A stretch of DNA of 64,000 nt from Limnothrix sp. RL_2_0 (GTDB lineage Bacteria > Cyanobacteriota > Cyanobacteriia > Cyanobacteriales > MRBY01). Below, piece after piece: positions 55,676 to 64,000 of the stretch. How positions within the stretch are numbered: the stretch's first letter is position 1; the number at the start of each line of letters is the position of its first letter. The notes under the pieces are model-generated. The model worked only from the letters and a program-made list of their open reading frames with translations. It was not told the origin of the DNA and made no database searches. A program made the position numbers and the translations under genes. The stretch covers positions 51,063 to 115,062 of the forward strand of contig JAAUPR010000002.1 in the NCBI GenBank assembly GCA_012033055.1, given 5' to 3'.

Positions 55676-57394
55676 TTAACGAGTTGCCGCTTTTTTCTTT
55701 CTACTCGCTTTTTGAGCCTCATTTTTAACCTTTTTCGCTGCCTTTTTCACTGCTTCTTGTTCTGCTTTTAGACGTGCTTTTGTCGCAGCTTTTTCTTGCT
55801 CGATTTTCTCTAGGTAATAGTGATAATCGCCGTTATAAACGATTAGCTCGCCATCCCGCACTTCGACAATTTTGTTCGCGACTTGGGAGATGAAATATCT
55901 GTCGTGGGAGACGATCGCCACCGTACCGTCATATTCCTTGAGGGCATTTTCGAGCATCTCTTTCGCGGGAATATCAAGGTGATTAGTCGGCTCATCGAGG
56001 ATCAAAAAATTCGCTGGTCTGAGCAACATTTTGGCGAGGGCTAAACGGGCTTTCTCGCCACCACTGAGAGCTTCAACTTTTTTGAAAGCAGTGTCACCGC
56101 TAAACAAAAATTGTCCCAAAAGACTACGAACTTCGCGGTTTTCCCAATCGGGCACTTCGTCGTGAATAGTGTCCATCACCGTTTTATCGAGGTCTAGGGC
56201 TTCGGCTTGATTCTGCTCAAAATACCCCGGCACAATATTATGTTCACCGAATTTCGCGTAACCATCCTCTGGCTGTTCGTTACCAGTAATCATCCGCAAC
56301 ATAGTGGATTTGCCACAACCATTAGGACCTAAAAATGCGATGCGATCGCCGCGTTCGATGTCTAGATTTGCACCGAGGAACAAAATTTTGTCGTTGTAAC
56401 TGTGGGTTAAATCTTTGATCGTCGCAACAATCTGACCACCACGGGGTGAGGGAGGAAACTTAAATTTCAACGTGCGCAAATCGCTGTCTGGAGCTTCAAC
56501 CCGCTCAATTTTATTGAGTTGCTTTTCTCTACTTTTTGCTTGGGTACTACGGGTGGCACTGGCACGGAATTTTTCGACGAATTCTTGCTGCTTCGCCAAC
56601 TCCTTTTGCTGTCTCTCAAAGGTCGATTGTTGAGCAACTTTACTCTCGGCTTTTTGGGCTAAATATTGAGAGTAATTACCGGGATAAGTAGCAGATACTC
56701 CCCGCTCGGTTTCAACAATCTTGGTGCAAAGGCGATCTAGAAATTCCCGGTCATGGGAAATAATTACCATCGGTGTGGTGAGGCTTCGCAAATAATTTTC
56801 TAGCCATTCAATTGTTTCTAAATCGAGGTGATTTGTTGGCTCGTCTAATAGTAATATGTCGGGATCTTGGAGCAAAATTTTGCCCAAACTGATCCGCATC
56901 TGCCAACCGCCACTGAAGGAACTCACGAGGCGATCGCCGTCCTCGATTTCAAAACCCACTTCCGGCAAAATCTTTTCGATTTTCGATTCGAGACGATAAC
57001 CATCCAAACCTTCAAATTTCCGTTGGGCACGATCAAGCTTATGGATCAAATCATCAAGATCCGCATCCGGTTCGCCCATCTGATGTTGAATAACGTTGAT
57101 TTCTTCCTGTGCGGCGTTCGCTTCCACAAACACTGTCCACATCTCTTCCCGCACTGTACGGGTAGGAACCACATCAAATTCTTGGGTTAGGTGCGCAATC
57201 CTTAAATCTGCTGGGCGAATAATTTCCCCTTCCGTCGGCTCCACTTCACCCATCACAATTTTCATCTGGGTGGATTTACCTGCGCCGTTCACGCCCACCA
57301 AACCGATTCTTTCTCCCGCTTTCACCTCCCAATTCACGTCCTTGAGAACTTCGCCTGTTGAATAAATTTTGCGGATGTGCTCAAGTCTTAGCAT
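55676..57394 (-). CDS. ABC-F family ATPase
   Basis: 572-residue soluble protein with two ABC cassettes. ATG at 57394 starts MLRLEHIRKIYSTGEVL; the in-frame extension to 57535 lacks domain similarity. Walker A motifs are GVNGAGKSTQMKIV and GPNGCGKSTMLRMI, with signatures FSGGWQMRISLGKILL and LSGGEKARLALAKMLL, DEPTNHLD twice, and a Lys-rich C-terminal tail (about the last 40 residues). ABC-F factors act on the ribosome, and some confer antibiotic protection; whether this is the housekeeping or resistance type is undetermined. It heads the operon with GT1 and hydrolase genes. Confidence 0.93.
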   Translation of the reverse strand: MLRLEHIRKIYSTGEVLKDVNWEVKAGERIGLVGVNGAGKSTQMKIVMGEVEPTEGEIIRPADLRIAHLTQEFDVVPTRTVREEMWTVFVEANAAQEEINVIQHQMGEPDADLDDLIHKLDRAQRKFEGLDGYRLESKIEKILPEVGFEIEDGDRLVSSFSGGWQMRISLGKILLQDPDILLLDEPTNHLDLETIEWLENYLRSLTTPMVIISHDREFLDRLCTKIVETERGVSATYPGNYSQYLAQKAESKVAQQSTFERQQKELAKQQEFVEKFRASATRSTQAKSREKQLNKIERVEAPDSDLRTLKFKFPPSPRGGQIVATIKDLTHSYNDKILFLGANLDIERGDRIAFLGPNGCGKSTMLRMITGNEQPEDGYAKFGEHNIVPGYFEQNQAEALDLDKTVMDTIHDEVPDWENREVRSLLGQFLFSGDTAFKKVEALSGGEKARLALAKMLLRPANFLILDEPTNHLDIPAKEMLENALKEYDGTVAIVSHDRYFISQVANKIVEVRDGELIVYNGDYHYYLEKIEQEKAATKARLKAEQEAVKKAAKKVKNEAQKASRKKKAATR

Positions 57395-57587
57395 AGGGGG
57401 GAAGAACTCCGGTTTAGATTTGCGTCTATTTACAACAAATTGTAAAGGATCTTTTGCCAAATCAGATCTTTCCGCAGTGGACAATGTTGTTGGAGATTTA
57501 ACTTTTACCGATGGATAGCCCAGAAATCGTCTCAAAATTTAGCTACTATCAAGGAAAGCTTGATGATGAGAAAATCCCCAAAGTTCT

Positions 57588-57893
57588 ATGAGCAATCCTG
57601 ATGAAATGCGCCGCAAACTTGAGGATCTAGAGGCTGAAGTGACGAATGATGTCCCCCGCCAAGGTACTCAAGAAATGGCATCCGGCCAAAAAGCAAACTC
57701 GCTAAAATCCTTACAGGCTGCCTTTGAGGGGCTACCCACTGTGGCTAAGGTGGCGGCGATCGCCGTTGCTTTAGTATTAGGACTATCCATTCTGAGCATG
57801 GTTTTGAAGTTGGTCGTGTCAGTGGTGCTCGTGGCGACCTTAGGCATCGGTGGCTATGTCGCGTACAAATTATTTTTGGCTGAAGACAGCTAG
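57588..57893 (+). CDS. Small cyanobacterial membrane protein
   Basis: 101 residues: an acidic soluble N-terminus (MSNPDEMRRKLEDLEAEV) and a hydrophobic C-terminal half with two likely helices, VAAIAVALVLGLSILSMVL and VVSVVLVATLGIGGYVAYKL. I do not recognise a family; it appears to be a conserved small membrane protein. It heads a tight same-strand set, with the O-methyltransferase starting five bases after its stop. Confidence 0.75.
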   Translation: MSNPDEMRRKLEDLEAEVTNDVPRQGTQEMASGQKANSLKSLQAAFEGLPTVAKVAAIAVALVLGLSILSMVLKLVVSVVLVATLGIGGYVAYKLFLAEDS

Positions 57894-57898
57894 GGTGA

Positions 57899-58561
57899 AT
57901 GAATAGTAAAACCCTCGATGTCAACGAAAATCTTTATCAATACATCCTCGATATTTCCCTAAAAGAGCATCCCGTTTTGGCAGAATTACGGGAAATTACA
58001 GCGCAACATTTGGCGGCAGTGATGCAGATCGCCCCGGAGCAGGGTCAATTTATGGCGTGGCTCGTGCAACTAATAGGTGCAAAAAAAACCCTCGATATTG
58101 GCGTTTTTACGGGCTACAGTGCTTTGGCGATCGCTTTAGCCTTGCCGAAAGATGGAAAAGTTATTGCCTGCGATTACGATCCAAGGGTGACTGACATTGC
58201 CCAAACCTACTGGAAAAAAGCCGGGGTTACCGCCAAAATTGACCTCAAACTCGCCCCCGCATTGGAAACCTTAGATAGCCTCATCGCTAATGGTGAAGCG
58301 GGAACATTTGATTTTTCATTCATCGATGCAGACAAGCGCAATTACATTAATTATTTTGAGAAATCTTTAACCCTATTACGTCCAGGCGGCGTGATTGCCA
58401 TTGATAATGTGCTGTGGTCGGGACGGGTTGCGAATCCTGATGATGGAGATAAACGCACCGCAAGTATTCGAGCCTTTAATCAATCTCTGTACGAAGATTC
58501 GCGCATTGCCCTCAGCTTGTTGGCGATCGCCGACGGTTTGACCCTCGCTCGCAAACTTTAA
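57899..58561 (+). CDS. SAM-dependent O-methyltransferase
   Basis: 220 residues of the caffeoyl-CoA/catechol O-methyltransferase family. SAM-binding KTLDIGVFTGYSALAIALAL, acidic CDYDPRVTDIAQTYWKKA, metal and SAM residues in FIDADKRNYINYFE, and RPGGVIAIDNVLWSGRVA. The native substrate in cyanobacteria is unknown. Overlaps neither neighbour; ChaN-like gene starts nine bases on. Confidence 0.93.
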   Translation: MNSKTLDVNENLYQYILDISLKEHPVLAELREITAQHLAAVMQIAPEQGQFMAWLVQLIGAKKTLDIGVFTGYSALAIALALPKDGKVIACDYDPRVTDIAQTYWKKAGVTAKIDLKLAPALETLDSLIANGEAGTFDFSFIDADKRNYINYFEKSLTLLRPGGVIAIDNVLWSGRVANPDDGDKRTASIRAFNQSLYEDSRIALSLLAIADGLTLARKL

Positions 58562-58570
58562 CGCATCCCT

Positions 58571-59325
58571 ATGAAATTTCTTGTTGTAATTTTTACCACG
58601 CTGTTATTTTTAACAACACCCTTTTTTTCTGCCTTAGCAAACACCGAATCAGCAACTATTGAAGTTTTAGAACAGGGAAAAATCACTTATCTCGGCGAAA
58701 TTCACGATAACCCACTCGACCACGAAAAAGAGTTAGAAATTCTCATAGATTTATATAGCGAAAATCAAGATTTAGCATTGGGTTTTGAGATGTTCCAGCG
58801 ACCATTTCAGCCCTATTTAGATCGGTTTATTGCCGGTGAAATCAGTGAAACTGAACTCCGTGAACTAACCGAATATGGCGATCGCTGGGGTTATGATTGG
58901 GAATTTTATGCACCCTTATTTCGTTTTGCCCAAGCTCACCATTTGCCGCTCATTGCGTTAAATACACCTTCTGAAATTATCAACAAAGTTGCTACGGACA
59001 GCCTCGATAGCCTAGAGCCACAGGATTATCGCTATATTCCCAACCGATCAGACTTAGATTTTTCTAACAAAGATTATTTGGCAGAGATTGAAGAGAGCTT
59101 TCGGGAACACTTGGAAAATAACTACGGCAAAAGTCAAAACCCAGAAAATTTTGTCGTGGCACAGATTCTTTGGGATGAGACTATGGCTCAGCGATCGCCA
59201 ACTATTCAAACATGTATCCAGTCACAAAAATATTAGTTTTTGTCGGTCAAGCCCACATGAATAAATATGCCATTCCCGCAAGGATTGACCATTATATTTC
59301 TGCTATAAATTACGAAGAAAACTGA
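58571..59325 (+). pseudogene. ChaN-like (COG3016) protein, one-base frameshift
   Basis: Reads a signal peptide (MKFLVVIFTTLLFLTTPFFS, likely cut after ALA) then the ChaN domain: ITYLGEIHDNPLDHEKELEI, ALGFEMFQRPFQPYLDRF and YGDRWGYDWEFYAPLFRFAQ. The frame breaks at ETMAQ and stops at 59236; another frame continues AIANYSNMYPVTKILVFVGQ and HMNKYAIPARIDHYIS to 59325. Restoring one G before the HIP1 octamer at 59191-59198 gives one protein of about 251 residues. ChaN proteins bind heme or metal; here the role is unknown. Convergent with the GT2 gene by three bases. Confidence 0.85.
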
Positions 59326-59328
59326 TTT

Positions 59329-60273
59329 TCAAAAACTTTTCTGATCAAAGCCCACAACTTTTTTCAGGGTATAAATAGGTCGTTGTTTCACTTCGTCATA
59401 GATGCGACCAATATATTCCCCTAAAATACCAAGACAAATAAGCTGAACGGCTCCCAAAAAGAAGATGGCAACGGTGATCATCGTATAGCCAATTAACTGC
59501 ACTGGTGCTTGATACCACCGCCAAAATATCACTAGAATAATCATGGCGATCGCCACTAAGGTCGTCATCAAACCGAGGTAAGTCGCAATTTTCAAGGGTT
59601 TTCTCGATAGAGAAATAATGCCATCTAAAGCGAGTCCCAACGATTTTTTGAAAGTGTATTTTACTTCTCCAGCAAAGCGGGGATCTCGATTGAATTTGAC
59701 TGACGTTTGGGGAAAACCTACCCACGCCCTCAAACCCCGGATATAGCGATTTCTTTCGGGCATAGAATTGATAATATTGACGACTTCCCGCGACATTAAA
59801 CAAAAGTCCCCAGTATCTGTGGGAATTGAGACATCGGTAAATCGGTTTAGAATACGATAAAAACCATAGGCCGTTAATTTTTTAAACCAGTTTTCTTGAC
59901 TGCGGCTAATTCTTTGGGCATAGACAACATGGAAGCCTTCCCGCCATTTTTGGATTAATTCTGGAATGAGTTCTGGTGGGTCTTGTAAATCCGCATCAAT
60001 GATGATTATGGCTTGACCTTGGGCATGATTTAATCCGGCGGTGACGGCAATTTGATGGCCAAAGTTTCGCGCCAGACTGAGGTAATGAACTCTCGAATCT
60101 TTTTGGTTTAATTCGTCAAGAATTTGTAGGGATCGGTCTTGGCTGCCGTCGTCGATAAAGACATATTCTGTTTCGCCATCTAAGGAATTAGCAACTAATG
60201 AAAGGCGATTGTAGGCTTCGTAGAGGTTTTCTTCTTCGTTAAAAACGGGAATTACGATGGAATATTGAATCAT
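59329..60273 (-). CDS. Family 2 glycosyltransferase, polyprenyl-phosphate type
   Basis: 314 residues from ATG 60273; a TTG at 60291 would add six. The nucleotide-sugar domain begins [19 protein letters not shown], has [18 protein letters not shown] (DXD-type) and [12 protein letters not shown], and ends in two transmembrane helices. This is the GtrB/DPM1-like type that loads a sugar onto undecaprenyl phosphate for a later transfer. The sugar is unknown. lepB lies 24 bases upstream on the same strand. Confidence 0.92.
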   Translation of the reverse strand: MIQYSIVIPVFNEEENLYEAYNRLSLVANSLDGETEYVFIDDGSQDRSLQILDELNQKDSRVHYLSLARNFGHQIAVTAGLNHAQGQAIIIIDADLQDPPELIPELIQKWREGFHVVYAQRISRSQENWFKKLTAYGFYRILNRFTDVSIPTDTGDFCLMSREVVNIINSMPERNRYIRGLRAWVGFPQTSVKFNRDPRFAGEVKYTFKKSLGLALDGIISLSRKPLKIATYLGLMTTLVAIAMIILVIFWRWYQAPVQLIGYTMITVAIFFLGAVQLICLGILGEYIGRIYDEVKQRPIYTLKKVVGFDQKSF

Positions 60274-60297
60274 TTTGCCCAAATTTTTCAAGGAATA

Positions 60298-60867
60298 TTA
60301 AAGGCTGCCGATGCGATTAAAAGGCCAAAATCGCTGGACTGCACGACCAATAATATTTTGTTCTGGTACAAAGCCCCAAATGTGGGAATCGTTGCTGTTG
60401 TTGCGGTTATCGCCCATGACGAAAAAGCTGTGGGGTGGCACGATGAGTTCGGGTAATTCGTATGCTGGGGCTGCGGTGATAAAGGGTTCGTTTAGGGGGA
60501 TTTGATCGAGGTATACAGTGCCGTCATGGACTGCGATGTGTTGACCGGGTTCGGCGATAATGCGCTTAATGAAGGCTTGGGCGGGATCGTAGCCGAGGAG
60601 TTCGAGTTGGGGTGGGGTACGAAAAACGACGATATCACCCCGATGGATGGGTTGGAGGCGATAGGATACTTTCTCTACTACAACGCGATCGCCGATCTCT
60701 AGGGTCGGCAACATGGAACCGGACGGAATGTAGCGAGGTTCTACGATAAAGCTACGGACAATTAGGGCGATCGCCAAAGCAATGACCAAAATTCGTACAT
60801 TTTCCCATAGCCCAGACCAACTAAAACCCTGCGGCTCAGTGGTCGATTGATCGCTTTTGTCACTCAT
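60298..60867 (-). CDS. lepB: Signal peptidase I
   Basis: Cleaves Sec and Tat signal peptides at the periplasmic or lumenal membrane face. 189 residues with one N-terminal membrane helix (VRILVIALAIALIVRSFIVE), nucleophilic Ser51 in IPSGSMLPTLEIGD, general-base Lys101 in AQAFIKRIIAEPG, and the GDNRNNSNDSH box. Complete. Same strand as the GT2 gene and the small membrane gene upstream. Confidence 0.97.
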   Translation of the reverse strand: MSDKSDQSTTEPQGFSWSGLWENVRILVIALAIALIVRSFIVEPRYIPSGSMLPTLEIGDRVVVEKVSYRLQPIHRGDIVVFRTPPQLELLGYDPAQAFIKRIIAEPGQHIAVHDGTVYLDQIPLNEPFITAAPAYELPELIVPPHSFFVMGDNRNNSNDSHIWGFVPEQNIIGRAVQRFWPFNRIGSL

Positions 60868-60894
60868 GCTGATTTTAAAGATAGGCTAATGGCT

Positions 60895-61266
60895 CTATAT
60901 TGTGGCACGTTGTTTACGTCGCAAAACGGGTTGCAGAAGCCATAACAAAAACTGTCGCAGGGACTCAGGCGATTTCGTTCCCCATAGATTAATCGCCACA
61001 CAGGTCGCCCCAAATACTGGCAGCACAAAAGTGGGAACCATCACCACCCCAATCAAAAACCACGTACTCACATGGAGCACCATGATCGTCACGCCACAAT
61101 AAACGGCGATCGCCATTTTTTCGATCACACGGGGGGACATCTGCCGTCCCACATAGATCAAAGTCAAAAGACTCAAAAAGAGATTAAAAGGAACCAAACA
61201 GCCACAAATACCAATGCAATGGCTGCGGGAAAATTCACAAAGTTGATCGAAAATGCTGATTAGCAT
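60895..61266 (-). CDS. Hypothetical membrane protein
   Basis: 123 residues if it starts at 61266 (MLISIFDQLCEF); an in-frame start at 61284 adds six. Three or four hydrophobic segments are visible: CLVPFNLFLSLLTLIYVG, IAVYCGVTIMVLHVSTWFLI and VMVPTFVLPVFGATCVAINL. The tail ends LLQPVLRRKQRATI. I do not recognise a family. Located 27 bases upstream of lepB on the same strand; possibly cotranscribed. Confidence 0.75.
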   Translation of the reverse strand: MLISIFDQLCEFSRSHCIGICGCLVPFNLFLSLLTLIYVGRQMSPRVIEKMAIAVYCGVTIMVLHVSTWFLIGVVMVPTFVLPVFGATCVAINLWGTKSPESLRQFLLWLLQPVLRRKQRATI

Positions 61267-61530
61267 GGGCACAGCAACGCTCAAAAAAGTTTCAAAAGTG
61301 GTTTTATATAGCCTTGAGCCTAACCAATTACTAAGCGTTTTTGCCTAACGTTTTGTGAAGTCTGACGGAAGTGAAGACCTGCCCTATCCGGAGTTCAACC
61401 CCATTAATACAGAGGAGCAATGTACTGTAATGGCTCCCATTAATTAAGGTTTTGTAAATGGGTGAGAGCCTAGGAAAATCAGGTATGGTATTAGACTGAT
61501 GTTTTTTTGATTATTTTTTAAGGATTAAGC

Positions 61531-62058
61531 GTGGCGGATCAAGAGTGGATTATCGTGGGTAAAATTGTCGCAGCCCAAGGACTGAAAGGGGAAGTACGCA
61601 TTCAGCCCAGCACCGATTTTCCAGAACGTTTTGAGGTGGCAGGCCAGCGCTGGCTACGGATGCAAAATCAAGCTCCCCAATCGGTGGAATTGGCACGGGG
61701 CAGAATGATTCCAGGCAAAAATATTTTTGTGGTCAAATTTGAGCACATTCAAGATCGCAACCAAGCGGAAGCGGTCAAAGGGGCAGAGGTTTTAGTCCGG
61801 GCAGGCGATCGCCCCCAACTCGAAGCCGGAGAGTTCCATGTCGCCGACCTCATGGGCCTAGAAGCATTTGACGCCAAGACCCAAGAAAAACTAGGCATCG
61901 TTACAGAAATATTTGCCGCCGGGCAAGATGTCCTGCAAATTACCAACGACCAGAAAAAGAATTATCTCGTCCCCTTTGTCGAAGAAATCGTCCCCACCGT
62001 AGACCTCATCGAAAATCGTCTCGAAATCAACGTCCTACCCGGCTTATTTACCGATTAA
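61531..62058 (+). CDS. rimM: 16S rRNA processing factor RimM
   Basis: 30S assembly factor that binds S19 and helps 16S maturation. 175 residues: N-terminal beta-barrel (IIVGKIVAAQGLKGEVRIQP) and C-terminal PRC-barrel (FHVADLMGLEAFDA ... YLVPFVEEIVPTVDL). GTG start at 61531 follows TTAAGGATTAAGC. The codon third-position pattern switches near 61830 from G/T-ending to C-ending, continuing into serA. Confidence 0.96.
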   Translation: MADQEWIIVGKIVAAQGLKGEVRIQPSTDFPERFEVAGQRWLRMQNQAPQSVELARGRMIPGKNIFVVKFEHIQDRNQAEAVKGAEVLVRAGDRPQLEAGEFHVADLMGLEAFDAKTQEKLGIVTEIFAAGQDVLQITNDQKKNYLVPFVEEIVPTVDLIENRLEINVLPGLFTD

Positions 62059-62252
62059 GCACCGATCCCTTTTCACAATCCTTGACGATCCAAAATAGAT
62101 CCGTCGATTCATTCTGTTCAGGGTGAGCAGTCGGGCTAGAATATTTCTTTGTTCCACACAAAAAATCCCGGTCTGTGGATGTCGTCCCCACGGCGATCGC
62201 CCCAGCCCCGTTCCCACCAAACAAAAATACTTTTACTTTTATTTGAATTGTT

Positions 62253-63830
62253 ATGGCTAAAGTTCTTGTCTCCGACTCCATCGACCAAACGGGCATAGAC
62301 ATTCTCCAACAGGTCGCACAAGTAGACGTCAAAGTCGGACTTCCCATCGAAGAACTCATCAGCATTATTCCCGAATACGATGCCCTGATGATCCGTTCCG
62401 GCACCAAAGTCACCAAAGAAGTGATCGAAGCCGCCACCAACCTCAAGATCATTGGCCGCGCAGGCGTTGGCGTAGACAACGTAGATATCCCCAGCGCTAC
62501 CCGAAAAGGCATCATCGTCGTCAACTCCCCCGAAGGCAACACGATCGCCGCCGCAGAACATGCCCTCGCCATGATGCTGTCCCTCTCCCGCCACATCCCT
62601 AGCGCCAACCAATCCGTCCAAGCCGAAGAATGGAATCGCAAAAAATTTGTCGGCGCAGAAGTCTACAAAAAAACCCTCGGTGTCGTCGGCCTCGGTAAAA
62701 TTGGCGCTCACGTAGCCACCGTCGGTAAAGCCATGGGCATGAAGCTCCTCGCCTATGACCCTTTTATTTCCGAAGAACGCGCCGGACAAATCGGTTGTCG
62801 CTTAGTCGATCTTGATTATCTATTCAGAGAAGCTGACTACATCACCCTCCATGTCCCCAAAACCCCCGAAACCACCCATCTCATCGGCGAAGAATCCATC
62901 GCTAAAATGAAACCCACCACCCGCATCGTTAACTGTGCCCGGGGTGGAGTCGTCGATGAAGCAGCCGTTGCCAAGGCGATAAAAGACGGTCGTCTCGCAG
63001 GGGTTGCCCTTGATGTATTTGAGTCCGAGCCCCTTGGGGAATCAGAATTACGTAACCTTGATGGCGTAGTACTCACGCCCCATCTTGGTGCTTCTACCGC
63101 TGAAGCTCAGATTAATGTAGCTGTTGATGTAGCCGAACAAATTCGGGATGTAATTCTTGGTTTGCCTGCCCGATCTGCGGTGAATATTCCCGGTCTTAAT
63201 GCCAACGTAATGGAGAAGTTGCGTCCCTATCTCACTTTGGCGGAGACCCTTGGTAATATGGTGGGTCAACTAGCAGGGGGGCGCATTGAAAAGCTGAGTG
63301 TTACTCTTCAGGGTGATTTGGCGGCAAAGGAAACAAAACCCCTTGTGGTTGCGGCTCTTAAAGGTTTACTCTCTCCGGCATTACGGGAACGGGTTAACTA
63401 TGTGAATGCGGAAATCGAGGCGAAAGAGCGGGGCATTCGGGTGATTGAAACCCGTGATGAATCGATTCGGGATTATACGGCGGCGATGCATTTGGAAGCG
63501 ACTGGTTCTGATGGGGCTTATTCGGTTAATGGTGCTTTGTTGAGCCATGGTGAAATTCGCATCACGAGCATTAATGGTTTCCCTGTGAATGTTCCGCCTG
63601 CGGGTCATATGCTGTTTACGCTTCACCGTGATGTGCCGGGGATTATTGGTAAGATTGGTTCTCTTTTGGGAAGCTTTAATGTCAACATTGCCAGTATGCA
63701 GGTCGGTCGTAAGATTGTCCGGGGTGATGCGGTCATGGTTTTGAGCTTGGATGATCCTTTACCGGAAGGTGTTTTGAGCGAGATTACGAAAGTTACCGGA
63801 ATTCGGGATGCTTACACGGTTAAGTTGTAA
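62253..63830 (+). CDS. serA: D-3-phosphoglycerate dehydrogenase
   Basis: First enzyme of serine synthesis. 525 residues, long form: NAD domain with GVVGLGKIGAHVATVGKAMG, catalytic Arg/Glu/His regions NCARGGVVDEAAVAKAIKDG and TPHLGASTAEAQ, a substrate-binding intervening domain, and a C-terminal ACT domain (FTLHRDVPGIIGKIGSLLGS) for regulation. Codons end mainly in C up to about 63010 and in T or G afterwards, an abrupt change in one intact gene. Confidence 0.98.
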   Translation: MAKVLVSDSIDQTGIDILQQVAQVDVKVGLPIEELISIIPEYDALMIRSGTKVTKEVIEAATNLKIIGRAGVGVDNVDIPSATRKGIIVVNSPEGNTIAAAEHALAMMLSLSRHIPSANQSVQAEEWNRKKFVGAEVYKKTLGVVGLGKIGAHVATVGKAMGMKLLAYDPFISEERAGQIGCRLVDLDYLFREADYITLHVPKTPETTHLIGEESIAKMKPTTRIVNCARGGVVDEAAVAKAIKDGRLAGVALDVFESEPLGESELRNLDGVVLTPHLGASTAEAQINVAVDVAEQIRDVILGLPARSAVNIPGLNANVMEKLRPYLTLAETLGNMVGQLAGGRIEKLSVTLQGDLAAKETKPLVVAALKGLLSPALRERVNYVNAEIEAKERGIRVIETRDESIRDYTAAMHLEATGSDGAYSVNGALLSHGEIRITSINGFPVNVPPAGHMLFTLHRDVPGIIGKIGSLLGSFNVNIASMQVGRKIVRGDAVMVLSLDDPLPEGVLSEITKVTGIRDAYTVKL

Positions 63831-63890
63831 GGTGAGTCAAAAGGGGTGGATCTTGGCGATCGCCCCTAGCCAAACAGGGATGAATAACGC

Positions 63891-64000
63891 ATGGCAACCA
63901 ACTGGTGGGAATTGCAGATCTTATGTGAGCCAAATTTAGAAGAGTCAATCTTTTGGCGGCTAGATGATTTTGGCTGCCGGGGCATGGCCTCTGAAAAAAA
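63891..64000 (+). CDS. prmA: Ribosomal protein L11 methyltransferase, N-terminus (cut by window edge)
   Basis: Only the first 36 codons are present: [19 protein letters not shown] and [15 protein letters not shown]. This is the N-terminal substrate-recognition domain of PrmA, which trimethylates L11. The methyltransferase domain lies off the right edge. ATG at 63891, 60 bases after serA. Confidence 0.85.
   Translation, partial: MATNWWELQILCEPNLEESIFWRLDDFGCRGMASEK

Noticed and set aside
62048..62789. Two overlapping frames antisense to serA and the rimM-serA spacer
   Set aside because: They overlap the strong serA coding region and have biased, repetitive residue content with no recognisable domain.
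1..64000. CRISPR arrays, prophage, intact IS or defence island
   Set aside because: No regularly spaced repeats, transposase, integrase, phage structural or cas genes were recognised.

Overview
The window is cyanobacterial chromosome. It carries cytochrome b6f genes (petB, petD) beside ctpA, a group-2 sigma factor, a rimO-DEAD helicase pair, many families restricted to cyanobacteria, and dozens of copies of the HIP1 octamer GCGATCGC. Gene content and HIP1 density resemble unicellular or filamentous relatives of marine Synechococcus PCC 7002 / Leptolyngbya, but no species is assigned here.

Layout. 1-6.3 kb: partial alr, a DUF4236 gene, ureG, a dihydroorotase-like gene with degraded metal ligands, ahcY, a 488-base gap with a MITE-like repeat, then grx-tadA-cupin and a frameshifted HesB/IscA gene. 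6.3-11.6 kb: the str operon rpsL-rpsG-fusA-tufA-rpsJ, with a promoter, a terminator and hairpins in its long spacers. 11.7-20.4 kb: LON-domain protein, frameshifted GTPase, beta-lactamase-like protein, DUF924, an RND pump, and two FkbM methyltransferases (the first frameshifted). 20.4-24.9 kb: menF, an ArsA/Get3-like ATPase, ruvC, and a 1.1-kb gene-poor stretch holding one small putative secreted peptide. 25-36.5 kb: thrS, uup, tRNA-Ser, a 2Fe-2S ferredoxin, suhB, a J-domain/TPR protein, hisZ-hisG, rimO and a DEAD-box helicase. 36.6-48.7 kb: ridA, NUDIX, ctpA, petB-petD, a frameshifted histidine kinase, M15 peptidase, DUF2973, frameshifted nadC, priA, and a sigma factor with a 678-base leader. 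48.9-64 kb: moeB-rhodanese, LCP protein, FAD oxidoreductase, a minus-strand operon (ABC-F, GT1 glycosyltransferase, alpha/beta hydrolase), a small membrane protein, O-methyltransferase, frameshifted ChaN-like protein, GT2 glycosyltransferase, lepB, a membrane protein, rimM, serA and partial prmA.

How the genes fit together. Most of the window is housekeeping: translation (str operon, thrS, tadA, rimO acting on the S12 encoded here, rimM, prmA acting on L11, tRNA-Ser), photosynthetic electron transport and photosystem II maturation (petBD, ctpA, ferredoxin), metabolism (ahcY, hisZG, serA, nadC, menF, ureG), and envelope functions (LCP, M15, lepB, GT2, alr, RND).

The most striking signal is that six genes are each broken by the apparent loss of exactly one base. 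In five, the lost base can be placed beside a HIP1 octamer; in the sixth (nadC) restoring it recreates GGCC. CGATCG, GATC and GGCC are methylated in Synechocystis, so this may be a methylation-linked sequencing artefact rather than biology, but it needs resolving. Other leads are the small secreted peptide, the catalytically degraded PyrC-like protein, abrupt third-codon-position switches that cross gene boundaries, and the ABC-F/glycosyltransferase/hydrolase operon. I did not find a clear defence island, CRISPR array, prophage or intact insertion sequence.
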